Assembly: GCA_017409905.1 (NCBI GenBank)
Contig: JAFQRV010000002.1
Coordinates: forward strand, 1 to 45,767
Source: Bacilli bacterium
GTDB taxonomy: Bacteria; Bacillota_I; Bacilli_A; ML615J-28; CAG-313
DNA length: 45,767 bases
Direction: 5' to 3'
Under the pieces are notes generated by a model. The model saw nothing but the letters and a program-made list of their open reading frames with translations. It searched no databases and was not told the origin of the DNA. The translations under genes and the position numbers were made by a program. Shown piece by piece: positions 18,909 through 27,866 of the stretch; position 1 is the first letter of the stretch, and every line of letters begins with the position of its first letter.

Positions 18909-21368
18909 ATGAAAGTATTAAGTAAATTATTTAGTTTGTGTGGCTTATTTATATTAGTTTTTACTCTTGCTGCTTGTGAAATGGGTGGATTCGGTTCAGG
19001 TAGTGGTAGTAATACTAGTGGTATTAAGTTTGTAACAAATAGCGAGGATACAATTTCAGATATGGATTCACTAACAAAGGGAGACGTTGTAACATTACCT
19101 GAACCTACAAAAAAAGGTTATTTATTTGCGGGTTGGTATGAAACAGAAGATTTTAGCTCTCCTAAATTAACAAAAAAATATACATATACAGAAGGCGTGA
19201 CACTTTATGCAAAATGGATGCCTATTGGTTATACAATTGAGATTATTGATGAAAAAGGAGAAATAGAAGAAACTAGATATTCATATAATTATGGAGATAA
19301 AATTGATATTCCAAATCCTACAAGTAAATATTTTGATTTTATTGGTTGGGTAGATGAAAAAAATAATCCAATTCAATTAACTACTATGCCGGATTATGAT
19401 ATGACTATTTACCCTTTATGGGAAGGAAAAGATATTGTTTTAACATTTGATTTGCAAGGAGGAATTGCTCCAGAAGGATTCAAAGCTACTATTGATAATA
19501 TTAAATCTGGTGATACAGTTACTTTATTAAATCCTACTAAATCAGGACATATTTTTAAAGGTTGGTATGATGGAACAGATAGTTCTGCAAGTAAATATAC
19601 TTCAAATACTCCAATTCTTGAAACTATGACTTTATATGCAAGATACGACTCATTAGAAAATTATGAAAGTGAATATAAAATTAACTATAATTTAAATGAT
19701 GGTACTCTTCCAAGTGGAACTGCATACACATATGAGGTAGGTAAAAAAGCTACTTTAGCAATTCCAACAAGATCTGGATATGAATTTATGGGTTGGTATG
19801 AAAGCCCAATACTATTTGGCCAAGAAATTAAAGAAATAAGTGAAATTTCTATTGGTGATGTTACTGTTTATGCTAAATGGAGAGAAATTAAAGATCAATA
19901 TACAGTTACTTTCGTTGATTATTTAGGTTATACAACAGAAGTAAAAGTTAATGCTGGATCAAAAGTAAATAAACAAGCACATGATAATATTGAAGGTTTA
20001 GAAATTGCTTGGTATCAAGGAAATAAAGAATTTGATTTCAATACAGCTATTACTGAAGATATTAGATTACAAGCTAACTGGGCTATATTATCTGGAAAAC
20101 TAGACAAATATGTTCCTGATGTATTCAATGACAATGTTGCGTTAAACACTGTCTTTGCTGCTGAAGGTGTATCATTTAAAACAAGTTGGAAATCTAGTGA
20201 TGTAAATACTTTAACAAATGAAGGTATTACTAATCCAGATAGAATAGATACATTAATAAACTTAACTGGTAAATTCACTTATGGAAATACAACAATTACA
20301 CAAGAATTCGAAGTGGTGATTCCAAAAGTTGTATTCAAAGATTTAAATGACGGTAAACCAGTATTTGGTTATGTTTATGCAGGAAGCTATAAAGGATTTA
20401 CAACAACTGCTATTGAAACTTTAGACGTTGTTAATTTAGCTTTTGGTAGAGTAGAAAATGACTTTACTGTTGGAATGCAAGATGTAGAAAGATATTTATT
20501 GACTATTAATCAAATAAGAAAATCTGGAGTACGTGTTGTATTATCTTTAGGTGGTGGTGGCGCAAGCTTAATCAAATGGAGTAATATGGCAATGACACCA
20601 GAATCAAGATTAAAATTTGCAGAATCTTGTTTAGAAGTAATTCAAAAGTATCATTTAGATGGTATCGATGTTGACTGGGAATATCCTGGATATGGAGAAG
20701 GAACAAGTGTTGAAGTAGACAGTCCAAACTATACATTATTAATGGCTACAATTAATAAAGTTCTTAAAGAAGCAAATCCTGATTATTTAGTGACAGCAGC
20801 ATTACCAGGTGGTAGATATGGTATTGATAGATATCAAGTTTCACAAGTAATTGGATACATGGATTATTTACATTTAATGACATATGATTTTCATGATTCA
20901 CAATATGCATATCACCATACTGCATTATATGGTTCAACTAATACTTCACTTTCTTCTAATGTTCATGATTCTGTTAATTTATATAATCAAAGGGGCGTAC
21001 CAATGTCTAAAATTGTAGTAGGTGTAGCTTTCTATGGACGTGTATATAAATTATCAGGTACACCAAGTGGAAATGGATTAGGACATCCAGTATCATCTAG
21101 TGGTGATCATATGACATATACAGAAATCTACAACTTTATGAAAAATAATAAAGGACAATATGTGACTGCATATGATTCTACAGCAAATGCAACCGCAATA
21201 TATATTCCATCTGAAAATAAATTAATCTCTTATGACAATGCAGGATCAATTAAAGCTAAATGTTCTTATGTATGGAATAGAGATTTAGGCGGCATAATGT
21301 ATTGGGAAAATGGTGAGGATACAACTGATATTTTATTAGGAGCATTAAAAGAAGGAATGAAGAAATAA
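18909..21368 (+). CDS. GH18 (chitinase-like) lipoprotein with five InlB-type repeats
   Basis: 819 residues. The lipoprotein signal has lipobox L-A-A-C near residue 23, followed by a short Gly/Ser linker. Five ~70-residue InlB B-type repeats come next (G-Y-x-F-x-G-W-Y; L-Y-A-K-W), then a ~90-residue bacterial Ig-like domain. The GH18 barrel runs from about 483 to 815, with the full catalytic motif D584-G-I-D-V-D-W-E591 (E591 is the acid/base), the S-L-G-G-G-G strand and L-M-T-Y-D-F. The enzyme should therefore be active on beta-1,4-GlcNAc linkages (chitin, peptidoglycan or N-glycans). The ribosome binding site lies in the end of the upstream gene, so it is co-expressed with the Cys/His lipoprotein. 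A terminator follows. Confidence 0.93.
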   Translation: MKVLSKLFSLCGLFILVFTLAACEMGGFGSGSGSNTSGIKFVTNSEDTISDMDSLTKGDVVTLPEPTKKGYLFAGWYETEDFSSPKLTKKYTYTEGVTLYAKWMPIGYTIEIIDEKGEIEETRYSYNYGDKIDIPNPTSKYFDFIGWVDEKNNPIQLTTMPDYDMTIYPLWEGKDIVLTFDLQGGIAPEGFKATIDNIKSGDTVTLLNPTKSGHIFKGWYDGTDSSASKYTSNTPILETMTLYARYDSLENYESEYKINYNLNDGTLPSGTAYTYEVGKKATLAIPTRSGYEFMGWYESPILFGQEIKEISEISIGDVTVYAKWREIKDQYTVTFVDYLGYTTEVKVNAGSKVNKQAHDNIEGLEIAWYQGNKEFDFNTAITEDIRLQANWAILSGKLDKYVPDVFNDNVALNTVFAAEGVSFKTSWKSSDVNTLTNEGITNPDRIDTLINLTGKFTYGNTTITQEFEVVIPKVVFKDLNDGKPVFGYVYAGSYKGFTTTAIETLDVVNLAFGRVENDFTVGMQDVERYLLTINQIRKSGVRVVLSLGGGGASLIKWSNMAMTPESRLKFAESCLEVIQKYHLDGIDVDWEYPGYGEGTSVEVDSPNYTLLMATINKVLKEANPDYLVTAALPGGRYGIDRYQVSQVIGYMDYLHLMTYDFHDSQYAYHHTALYGSTNTSLSSNVHDSVNLYNQRGVPMSKIVVGVAFYGRVYKLSGTPSGNGLGHPVSSSGDHMTYTEIYNFMKNNKGQYVTAYDSTANATAIYIPSENKLISYDNAGSIKAKCSYVWNRDLGGIMYWENGEDTTDILLGALKEGMKK

Positions 21369-21393
21369 AGTCAAGTTAAACTTGACTTTTTCT
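21367..21393 (+). terminator. Intrinsic terminator after GH18 gene
   Basis: AAAGTCAAGT, loop TAA, ACTTGACTTT and a T-run. The stem begins within the stop codon. Confidence 0.92.
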
Positions 21394-21398
21394 TTTTG

Positions 21399-21427
21399 TT
21401 GAAGAATTTATATAGATATGATATACT
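21399..21427 (+). promoter_or_regulatory. Promoter of the RNA-modification operon
   Basis: TTGAAG (21399-21404), 17 bases, TATACT (21422-21427) with TGA before the -10. Confidence 0.8.
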
Positions 21428-21446
21428 AATTAAAAAGGTGATAGTT

Positions 21447-22142
21447 ATGAGACTAGATAAATATTTAGCAGATATCTTAAATCTTTCCAGAACAGATGCA
21501 AAAAAAATAATAAAACAAAAAAAAGTATCCGTTAATGAAGAAATATCAACAAATACAAATTTAATAATTGATGAAATTAATGATATAATTAAAGTAGATA
21601 ATATTAAGATGGAATACAAAAAGTATATCTATTTAATGTTAAATAAACCTCGGGGTTATTTATCCGCAACTTTTGATAAAAGCGATCATACGGTTATAGA
21701 ATTGATACCAAATAATTTTAAAATGAAAGATTTATCAATCGTTGGTAGACTTGATAAAGATACAGAAGGTTTATTATTGTTATCCAATGATGGAAGTTTT
21801 ATTCATAATTTAACATCACCTAAAAAACATATTTCAAAAAAATACTATGTTGAATATAGTGGCACATTAAAAGAAAATGCTTGCGAATTAGTAAAAGAAG
21901 GTATTAACATTGATAATGAATATACAACATTACCTGGACTATTAGAACCTATTAATAATAATAGTGCTTATATTACTATATATGAAGGTAAATTTCACCA
22001 AGTTAAGAAAATGTTTGAATATTTAAATACAAAAGTTACTTATTTGAAAAGGGTAAAGATTGGAAATTTAGAATTAAGCAATTTAAAAATGGGTGAAACC
22101 AAAGAATTAACAAATGAAGAATTAGAAAAACTAAAAGGATAA
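21447..22142 (+). CDS. rRNA pseudouridine synthase, RsuA/RluB family
   Basis: 231 residues. An S4 RNA-binding domain covers ~1-55 (M-R-L-D-K-Y-L-A), followed by the pseudouridine synthase domain with N-K-P-R-G-Y-L-S-A and the catalytic G-R-L-D-K-D-T-E-G-L-L-L-L motif (Asp). It isomerises a uridine in rRNA; the short length and Y-L-S-A segment favour the 16S-acting RsuA-like group, but the target cannot be fixed here. An in-frame ATG lies 51 bases upstream, but AAGGTGA right before 21447 and the family N-terminus set the start. It is the first gene of a four-gene RNA-modification operon, ending 3 bases before ttcA. Confidence 0.92.
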   Translation: MRLDKYLADILNLSRTDAKKIIKQKKVSVNEEISTNTNLIIDEINDIIKVDNIKMEYKKYIYLMLNKPRGYLSATFDKSDHTVIELIPNNFKMKDLSIVGRLDKDTEGLLLLSNDGSFIHNLTSPKKHISKKYYVEYSGTLKENACELVKEGINIDNEYTTLPGLLEPINNNSAYITIYEGKFHQVKKMFEYLNTKVTYLKRVKIGNLELSNLKMGETKELTNEELEKLKG

Positions 22143-22145
22143 AAT

Positions 22146-22979
22146 ATGGAAAAAGAAATTCAAAGAGCTTTAATAACAAAATTTAGAAAACATATATATG
22201 CAAAAGTTATTAATGCTTGTGAAACATATAATTTAATTGAACCAAATGATAAGATTGCGGTTTGTATTTCTGGTGGAAAAGATTCCATGCTACTTGCAAA
22301 ATGTATGCAAGAATTACAAGCTCATGGGAATATTCCATTTGAAGTAATATATATTTCTATGAATCCAGGATATAACACTAAAAATCTTGAAAAGATTAAA
22401 GAAAATGCAAAACTTTTAAATATTCCTATTGAGATATTTGAAGCTCCTATCTTTCAGTATACAAAAACAGTAGAGGATAATCCATGTTATTTATGTGCTA
22501 GAATGAGAAGGGGGTATTTATATAATTTTGCAAAAAAACATGGTTGTAATAAAATAGCATTGGGCCATCATGCTGATGATGTAATAGAAACAACATTATT
22601 AGCTTTACTTTATAGTAATGAGATTACTTTTATGAGACCTAAACTTTCAAGTAAGAATTATCAAGGAATGGAATTAATTAGACCTTTATATGAAGTAAAA
22701 GAAGAATCAATTATTGCATGGCAAAAATATCATAAACTTGAGTTTATTGCTTGCGCATGCCCATTACAGGAAAATTATGATAAAGAAAATCAGTCTAAAA
22801 GAAAAGAAGTAAAACAAATCATAAAAGATTTAAAGAAATATAATCCTGAAGTAGATGATTGTTTATTTAGAAGTATTCATAATTTAAATTTAGGTACTAT
22901 TGTCGGTGCTAGAAAAGATGATAAAAAATATGATTTTAATTACATATATGAACATGAAGTAGGTGATACCAATGAATAG
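22146..22979 (+). CDS. ttcA: tRNA 2-thiocytidine synthase family (TtcA-like)
   Basis: 277 residues. The N-type PP-loop ATPase motif S-G-G-K-D-S is at 42-47, the iron-sulfur cysteines C114-x-x-C117 at the family position, and further cysteines at 203/205 (A-C-A-C-P) can supply the third ligand. G-H-H-A-D-D is the family's second ATP-site segment. TtcA adds sulfur to C32 of some tRNAs using ATP and an Fe-S cluster. Firmicute relatives are less well studied, so the exact base is an inference. Its stop overlaps the start of tcdA by 8 bases. Confidence 0.88.
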   Translation: MEKEIQRALITKFRKHIYAKVINACETYNLIEPNDKIAVCISGGKDSMLLAKCMQELQAHGNIPFEVIYISMNPGYNTKNLEKIKENAKLLNIPIEIFEAPIFQYTKTVEDNPCYLCARMRRGYLYNFAKKHGCNKIALGHHADDVIETTLLALLYSNEITFMRPKLSSKNYQGMELIRPLYEVKEESIIAWQKYHKLEFIACACPLQENYDKENQSKRKEVKQIIKDLKKYNPEVDDCLFRSIHNLNLGTIVGARKDDKKYDFNYIYEHEVGDTNE

Positions 22980-23658
22980 TAGAACTGAATTAATGATTGG
23001 TTTAGATAATATAAATAAATATTCAAATAAGCATATCGCAATATTTGGGGTAGGTGGTGTTGGAGGATATGTATTAGAAGGATTAGTTAGAAGTGGTTTT
23101 GAAAAAATATCTATTTTTGATTTTGACAAAGTTGATCTATCAAACTTAAATAGACAAATCATTTCAAATATTAATAACATTAATAAAGTTAAAACAGATG
23201 AAGCTATAAATCATGTATTAAAAATAAATCCTAATATTAATATAGTAGGATATAATATATTTATTGATGAAACAAATATTGATGATATTAATTTTGAAGA
23301 TTTTGACTATGTTGTTGACGCAATTGATACAGTATCTTCAAAGTTATTAATTATTCAAAAATGTAAACAATTAAATATACCAATTATATCTTCAATGGGA
23401 ACAGGTAACAAACTAGATCCTACAAAGCTATCTATCACTGATATAACTAAAACTACCACTTGCCCTCTTGCTAAAATTATTAGAAAGAAATGTCGTGAAC
23501 TTGATATAAAACATTTAACGGTTTTAGCCTCTACCGAAGACCCTATTAAAACTAATACTAGAAATCCAGGATCAATGATTTTTGTTCCTGCTTCTGCTGG
23601 ATTGCTTATTGCATCATATATATTAAGAAGTTATATAGAAGATGAAAAAATTAGCTAA
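22972..23658 (+). CDS. tcdA: tRNA threonylcarbamoyladenosine dehydratase
   Basis: 228-residue ThiF/E1-like ATPase that cyclises t6A37 to ct6A in ANN-decoding tRNAs. It has the Rossmann loop G-V-G-G-V-G-G-Y, the D-F-D-x-V-D-L-S-N-L-N-R-Q segment, D-A-I-D-T-V-x-x-K, and the TcdA-specific S-S-M-G-T-G-N-K-L-D-P and C-P-L-A-K-I-I-R. AGGTGAT (22961-22967) fits the ATG at 22972, which overlaps the ttcA stop. It ends by overlapping dusB by 17 bases. TcdA separates from MoeB/ThiF by these motifs and by the lack of CxxC zinc pairs. Confidence 0.93.
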   Translation: MNSRTELMIGLDNINKYSNKHIAIFGVGGVGGYVLEGLVRSGFEKISIFDFDKVDLSNLNRQIISNINNINKVKTDEAINHVLKINPNINIVGYNIFIDETNIDDINFEDFDYVVDAIDTVSSKLLIIQKCKQLNIPIISSMGTGNKLDPTKLSITDITKTTTCPLAKIIRKKCRELDIKHLTVLASTEDPIKTNTRNPGSMIFVPASAGLLIASYILRSYIEDEKIS

Positions 23659-24610
23659 TATTCAGTTAGATTCGCCATTAATTCTTGCGCCAATGGCTGG
23701 AATTACTAATATGGCTTTTAGAACTATTTGTATAGAACATGGTGCTTCAATGGTATATGCAGAAATGGTTAGTGATAAGGGTTTACTTTACAATAATGCT
23801 AAAACAAAAAGTATGTTAAGGGTATCAAATAATGAACATCCAATCGCAATGCAGTTATTTGGTTCAAGTGTTGAAACATTAACAGAAGCTGCTAAAATTG
23901 TTGAAAAAGAATGTGACAGTGATATTATAGATATTAATATGGGCTGCCCTGTAAATAAAGTGATAAAATCTGGAAGTGGAAGTGCTTTATTAAAAGAACC
24001 AGAAAAAATCTTTGAAATAGTTAAAAGTTTAAAAGTCAATATTAAAAAACCAATTACTATTAAAATCCGTGCAGGATGGGATCATGATTCTATTAATTGT
24101 GATGAAGTGGGAAGGCTTGCAGAACTTGCTGGAGTTGATGCCATAACTATTCATACAAGAACTCGTTCGATGATGTATAGAGGTAATGCTAATCTTGAAT
24201 ATATTAAATTGATTAGGAAAACAACAAAATGTTTTCTAATTGGAAACGGTGATATTAAGACTGTAGAAGACGTTAAGGCTTATTTAGATGCAGGATGTGA
24301 TGCAGTAATGATAGGTAGGGCTGCTCTAGGGAATCCTTGGATATTTGATAAAATTAGAAAAGAACTAAATGGAGAAGAGTTTACTGAACCAACAAGTGAA
24401 GAGGTAATAGAAACACTATTGTTACATGCAAGAAGATTAATAGAACTTACTTGTGAAAAAGTTGCAATGGTAGAAATGCGTACACACGCAGTATGGTATT
24501 TTAAAAGATTACCAAATTCTAAACAATATCGTTTAAAATTGGTAAATGTTTCAAACTATGAAGAATTAAAAAATATATGTGATGAATATCTAAAACAAAA
24601 GGCCTGTTAA
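23642..24610 (+). CDS. dusB: tRNA dihydrouridine synthase
   Basis: 322-residue FMN enzyme that reduces uridines in the tRNA D-loop using NADPH. Family landmarks: L-A-P-M-A-G-I-T-N near the start, N-M-G-C-P-V-N-K-V with the catalytic Cys, H-T-R-T-R, G-N-G-D-I and M-I-G-R-A-A-L-G-N-P-W. The C-terminal helical domain for tRNA binding is present. It overlaps tcdA by 17 bases and has no good Shine-Dalgarno, so it depends on coupling. Its stop codon lies in the loop of the downstream hairpin. Assignment to the DusB subgroup (rather than another Dus) is by general similarity. Confidence 0.93.
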   Translation: MKKLANIQLDSPLILAPMAGITNMAFRTICIEHGASMVYAEMVSDKGLLYNNAKTKSMLRVSNNEHPIAMQLFGSSVETLTEAAKIVEKECDSDIIDINMGCPVNKVIKSGSGSALLKEPEKIFEIVKSLKVNIKKPITIKIRAGWDHDSINCDEVGRLAELAGVDAITIHTRTRSMMYRGNANLEYIKLIRKTTKCFLIGNGDIKTVEDVKAYLDAGCDAVMIGRAALGNPWIFDKIRKELNGEEFTEPTSEEVIETLLLHARRLIELTCEKVAMVEMRTHAVWYFKRLPNSKQYRLKLVNVSNYEELKNICDEYLKQKAC

Positions 24611-24626
24611 ATACAGGCCTATTTTT
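24600..24626. terminator. Bidirectional terminator shared by dusB and hflX
   Basis: AGGCCTGT, loop TAAAT, ACAGGCCT, with T-runs on both strands. The dusB stop (24608-24610) is in the loop and the hflX stop (24619-24621, minus strand) is at the edge of the stem. Confidence 0.9.
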
Positions 24627-25947
24627 CTACGTTATATTCTTCTAACATATTATGTATTTTCTTAGATACTTTTGCGGTAATTTTAGTTCCTTCATTTAAA
24701 TACTCAGTAGATAATACTTCACTTGTCTCTAATACGATATTTAAAAGATTTCCCTTGTCATATGGGAATAAAAAAGTATCAAGATATATTTCACTGTAAA
24801 GAGATTCATCTATTTTTTGGATTAATTCTCTAATTCCTTCTTTTAATTTCGCACTAATTTGAATATAGTCTTTATAGTTATTAATCGTAATCATATTTCG
24901 AACTAGGTCACATTTGTTAAGCACAGTAATCATTGGTATTTCTTTTGCCCCTAAACTTTCTAAAACTTCTAGAGTAGTTTCTATTTGTAGGTCTCTATAT
25001 GGGCTATTAGCATCAACAATGTGAATAATTAAATCAGCTTCAAGTATTTCTTCTAATGTAGATTTGAAAGATTCTACTAAATGGTGTGGAAGTTTAGAAA
25101 CAAAACCAACGGTATCTGTTATTAAAAATGAATGGTTGTTGGGTAACTTAATTTTTCTTGTTTGTGTTTCAAGAGTTGCGAATAACATATCTTTTACGAA
25201 TACTTCTTTATCTTCGTTCTCATTAGCATATAACTTTAATAATGCATTTATTGTAGAAGATTTCCCAGCATTAGTATATCCAACAAATGCGACAGTTTTA
25301 ATATCATTATTTAAACGCATTTTTCTAGAAGTAGCACGAGCAAGTTTTATACTATCTAGTTCGCTTTTTGCTTTAGAAATTTTCATCTCTATATGTCTTC
25401 TATCAAGTTCTAACTTTGTTTCACCAAGTCCACGTCTTGCACCACCACCACCAGCACCACCACCAGTAGTTCTAGACATGTAACTTCTTGTACCAATAAG
25501 TCTTGGTAACATATATTTAAGTTTAGCAACTTCTACTTGTAAAGAAGCTTCTTTAGTAGTTGCTCTTTTTTCAAAAATTTCAAGAATTAGCATAGTTCGA
25601 TCAATGATTTCAAAATCACCATCTAGAGCCTCATTAATATTTTTAATTTGAGCGGGTGTTAATTCATCATTGAAAATAATTTTTTTAACGTTTAAAGAAC
25701 TTGCAACTTGTTTAATCTCTAGTAATTTACCACTACCAACATATGTGGCCGGAATTGCTCTTTCAAGATTTTGAGTAATTGTTTCTATTACTTCATAATT
25801 ACAAGCTTCGCATAAACTTTTAAGTTCAGTCAATTGGTAATAAAATTCTTCATCTTTTCCTACATTAATACCAACAATAACAATTTGCTCTATTTCAATT
25901 AGATTCATATCTTTTTGTACATGAGATATATATACATTTGAGTTCAT
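24619..25947 (-). CDS. hflX: Ribosome-associated GTPase HflX
   Basis: 442 residues. The N-terminal HflX domain (~1-175) ends in a Gly-rich linker (G-G-G-A-G-G-G-G-A) and R-R-G-L-G-E-T-x-L-E-L-D-R-R, then a coiled coil and the G domain: G-Y-T-N-A-G-K-S (G1), D-T-V-G-F (G3), N-K-C-D (G4) and S-A-K (G5). HflX splits stalled or stressed 70S ribosomes. An upstream in-frame ATG at 25965 is possible, but GGAGTGAT (25951-25958) lies just before the ATG at 25947, which I prefer. The gene has its own minus-strand extended -10 and converges on dusB. Confidence 0.95.
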   Translation of the reverse strand: MNSNVYISHVQKDMNLIEIEQIVIVGINVGKDEEFYYQLTELKSLCEACNYEVIETITQNLERAIPATYVGSGKLLEIKQVASSLNVKKIIFNDELTPAQIKNINEALDGDFEIIDRTMLILEIFEKRATTKEASLQVEVAKLKYMLPRLIGTRSYMSRTTGGGAGGGGARRGLGETKLELDRRHIEMKISKAKSELDSIKLARATSRKMRLNNDIKTVAFVGYTNAGKSSTINALLKLYANENEDKEVFVKDMLFATLETQTRKIKLPNNHSFLITDTVGFVSKLPHHLVESFKSTLEEILEADLIIHIVDANSPYRDLQIETTLEVLESLGAKEIPMITVLNKCDLVRNMITINNYKDYIQISAKLKEGIRELIQKIDESLYSEIYLDTFLFPYDKGNLLNIVLETSEVLSTEYLNEGTKITAKVSKKIHNMLEEYNVEK

Positions 25948-25969
25948 AACATCACTCCATTTCATATAT

Positions 25970-25978
25970 AGTATACCA
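25970..25978 (-). promoter_or_regulatory. Extended -10 of hflX
   Basis: On the minus strand TGGTATACT, about 23 bases before the hflX start codon. Confidence 0.65.
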
Positions 25979-26067
25979 TGAATTGTAAATTAATACAAAT
26001 AACTTTTTTATAAATTATATTTTTTATTTTAATTTCATATAGTGTATTGTTGAAGGAGGCTTAAAAA

Positions 26068-27792
26068 ATGTTAGAAAACTATAGCCCTCAAGCTGTAAAA
26101 CTGATTGAATGTGCAGAAGATATTGCTGAAAAAGAACATAAAAAGTTAATTGGTACAGAACACCTTTTACTCGCAATGTTTAATACAGAAGACACAATAT
26201 GTCATTTTCTATTAACTGAAGAACAAATTACTAAACAAGAATTGATTGATGAAATTAATTTAATTAACAACAATTCTTATTCTTTAGAAAATTCGAAATT
26301 TACATTAAAATTTAATGAAATAGTAAAAAAAGCAAGTGATGCAACTAAAATATTTAAAACCGAATATGTTTATGATGAACATTTATTTTATACTCTTTTA
26401 AATGATGAAGAAAATAATGCTACTAAAGTATTGATTAATTTAGGAATAGATCCTAAAGTTATGATAGAAGATATACTAGATATGTTTAATGTAAAAAAAG
26501 AAAACATTGAAAGTTATGATTTCCTTACTAATCTTACTGAATTAGATACGGTTCATCCATTTATTGAAAGAAGTAATCATATTGAAAGATTAAATGTTAT
26601 TCTAAATAAAAAACAGAAAAATAATCCAATGTTAATTGGGAGCGCTGGAGTTGGAAAGACTGCATTAGTTGAAGGATATGCAAAAAAATATCCTGAGGTT
26701 CCTATCTATAGATTTGAATTAGGTAGTGTTGTTGCGAATACTAAATATAGAGGAGAATTAGAAGAAAAGATCATTAAAGCAATGAACTTTATAAAAGATA
26801 ATAATGCTATTTTATTTATAGACGAAATACATAATATTGTAGGTGCTGGTTCTAATGAAGGATCTTTAGATATCGCTAATATATTAAAACCATATCTTGC
26901 AAGAAATGATATACATTGTATAGGCGCAACAACACTCGATGAATATTATAAGTATATTGAAAAAGATAAAGCATTAATGAGAAGATTTCAAAATATATAT
27001 ATTGATGAACCAGAAATAGATGAAGTTAAGAATATTTTAAATAAAATTAAAAATAGTTATGAAGAGTACCATAATATTGATATTTCTTTAGACATTATTA
27101 ATTATATTGTTCAAAAGACAAACCAATATTTACCTAATAAAACTTTTCCAGATAAAGCCATAGATGTATTAGATGAGTTAGGTTCAAGATCTAGATTATG
27201 TGCTGAATCAAGTGACTTTTATAAAGTCATAGATAATATAATAAGAGACTTAAGTGGAATTAGTTTCAAAGAAGAATATGCTGATTTAAACTATGAACAA
27301 TTAAAACCATATTATGAGAACTATATAAATGGTAATAGTATTGATAAACCAATAGTAACAATTAATTCATCCAAGACTTTTAAAATTAAAAAGTTAATTG
27401 AAGATTTGAAAAAAATATCTTCTTTTAAGATGGAAAATTTTTTAGAATTAGATTTAGAAAATTATTACGATTTTAGTAGTATAAATAGTTTGATTGGTTC
27501 TACAAAAGGCTATGTTGGTTATGATAGTGGAGGATTATTATCTGAACAAATTATCAAGTATCCATATAGTTTAATATATATAAAAAACTTGAATAAAGCG
27601 CATTTTACTATCCAAAATTTTATTAAAAAATTGATTAATAATAATTTTTTTATAGATAATAAGGGAAGAAAAATATATATAAATAATACTATTATAGTTG
27701 TTCAAGATACTAATTTAACAAAAAAAACTATCGGATTTATAGAAAATAAAAACTTAAATTTAAACAAAAACAATTATGATATTACCTTGTGA
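26068..27792 (+). CDS. Clp/ClpC-like ATPase with degenerate, truncated second AAA domain
   Basis: 574 residues versus ~810 for ClpC. The N-terminal double Clp-N domain is at ~1-145. The first AAA module is complete: Walker A G-S-A-G-V-G-K-T near 191, Walker B I-L-F-I-D-E-I-H near 250, and R-R-F with the arginine finger. The second module is recognisable (L-I-G-S-T-K-G-Y-V-G-Y-D at ~476, then K-A-H, and N-T-I-I-V-V) but lacks Walker A altogether. Its Walker B position reads L-I-Y-I-K-N-L-N without the D-E pair. The protein stops soon after I555-G-F, which aligns with the ClpP-docking loop; sensor 2 and the small subdomain are gone. No D2 remnant follows, so this is not a recent frameshift. A strong GGAGG precedes the start. 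Partner and substrate are unknown. Confidence 0.9.
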   Translation: MLENYSPQAVKLIECAEDIAEKEHKKLIGTEHLLLAMFNTEDTICHFLLTEEQITKQELIDEINLINNNSYSLENSKFTLKFNEIVKKASDATKIFKTEYVYDEHLFYTLLNDEENNATKVLINLGIDPKVMIEDILDMFNVKKENIESYDFLTNLTELDTVHPFIERSNHIERLNVILNKKQKNNPMLIGSAGVGKTALVEGYAKKYPEVPIYRFELGSVVANTKYRGELEEKIIKAMNFIKDNNAILFIDEIHNIVGAGSNEGSLDIANILKPYLARNDIHCIGATTLDEYYKYIEKDKALMRRFQNIYIDEPEIDEVKNILNKIKNSYEEYHNIDISLDIINYIVQKTNQYLPNKTFPDKAIDVLDELGSRSRLCAESSDFYKVIDNIIRDLSGISFKEEYADLNYEQLKPYYENYINGNSIDKPIVTINSSKTFKIKKLIEDLKKISSFKMENFLELDLENYYDFSSINSLIGSTKGYVGYDSGGLLSEQIIKYPYSLIYIKNLNKAHFTIQNFIKKLINNNFFIDNKGRKIYINNTIIVVQDTNLTKKTIGFIENKNLNLNKNNYDITL

Positions 27793-27835
27793 TTCCTTCA
27801 TTTTTACCTTTTTTCTTTTATAAAATAACATTTCG

Positions 27836-27844
27836 TGTTATAAT
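27836..27844 (+). promoter_or_regulatory. Extended -10 before the DUF4011-helicase gene
   Basis: TGTTATAAT, 23 bases before the start at 27867; no clear -35. It would make the downstream operon independent of the Clp-like gene. Confidence 0.7.
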
Positions 27845-27866
27845 AAGAAATAACAATGGTGATAAT

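Noticed and set aside
25064-25483. 139-codon plus-strand frame ending in a proline-rich stretch
   Set aside because: It is the reverse of the HflX G domain and Gly-rich linker; the proline run is simply the complement of the glycine codons.
27789-27866. Upstream in-frame start for the helicase-like gene
   Set aside because: It overlaps the end of the Clp-like gene, has no Shine-Dalgarno and covers the extended -10; the ATG at 27867 has GGTGAT before it.
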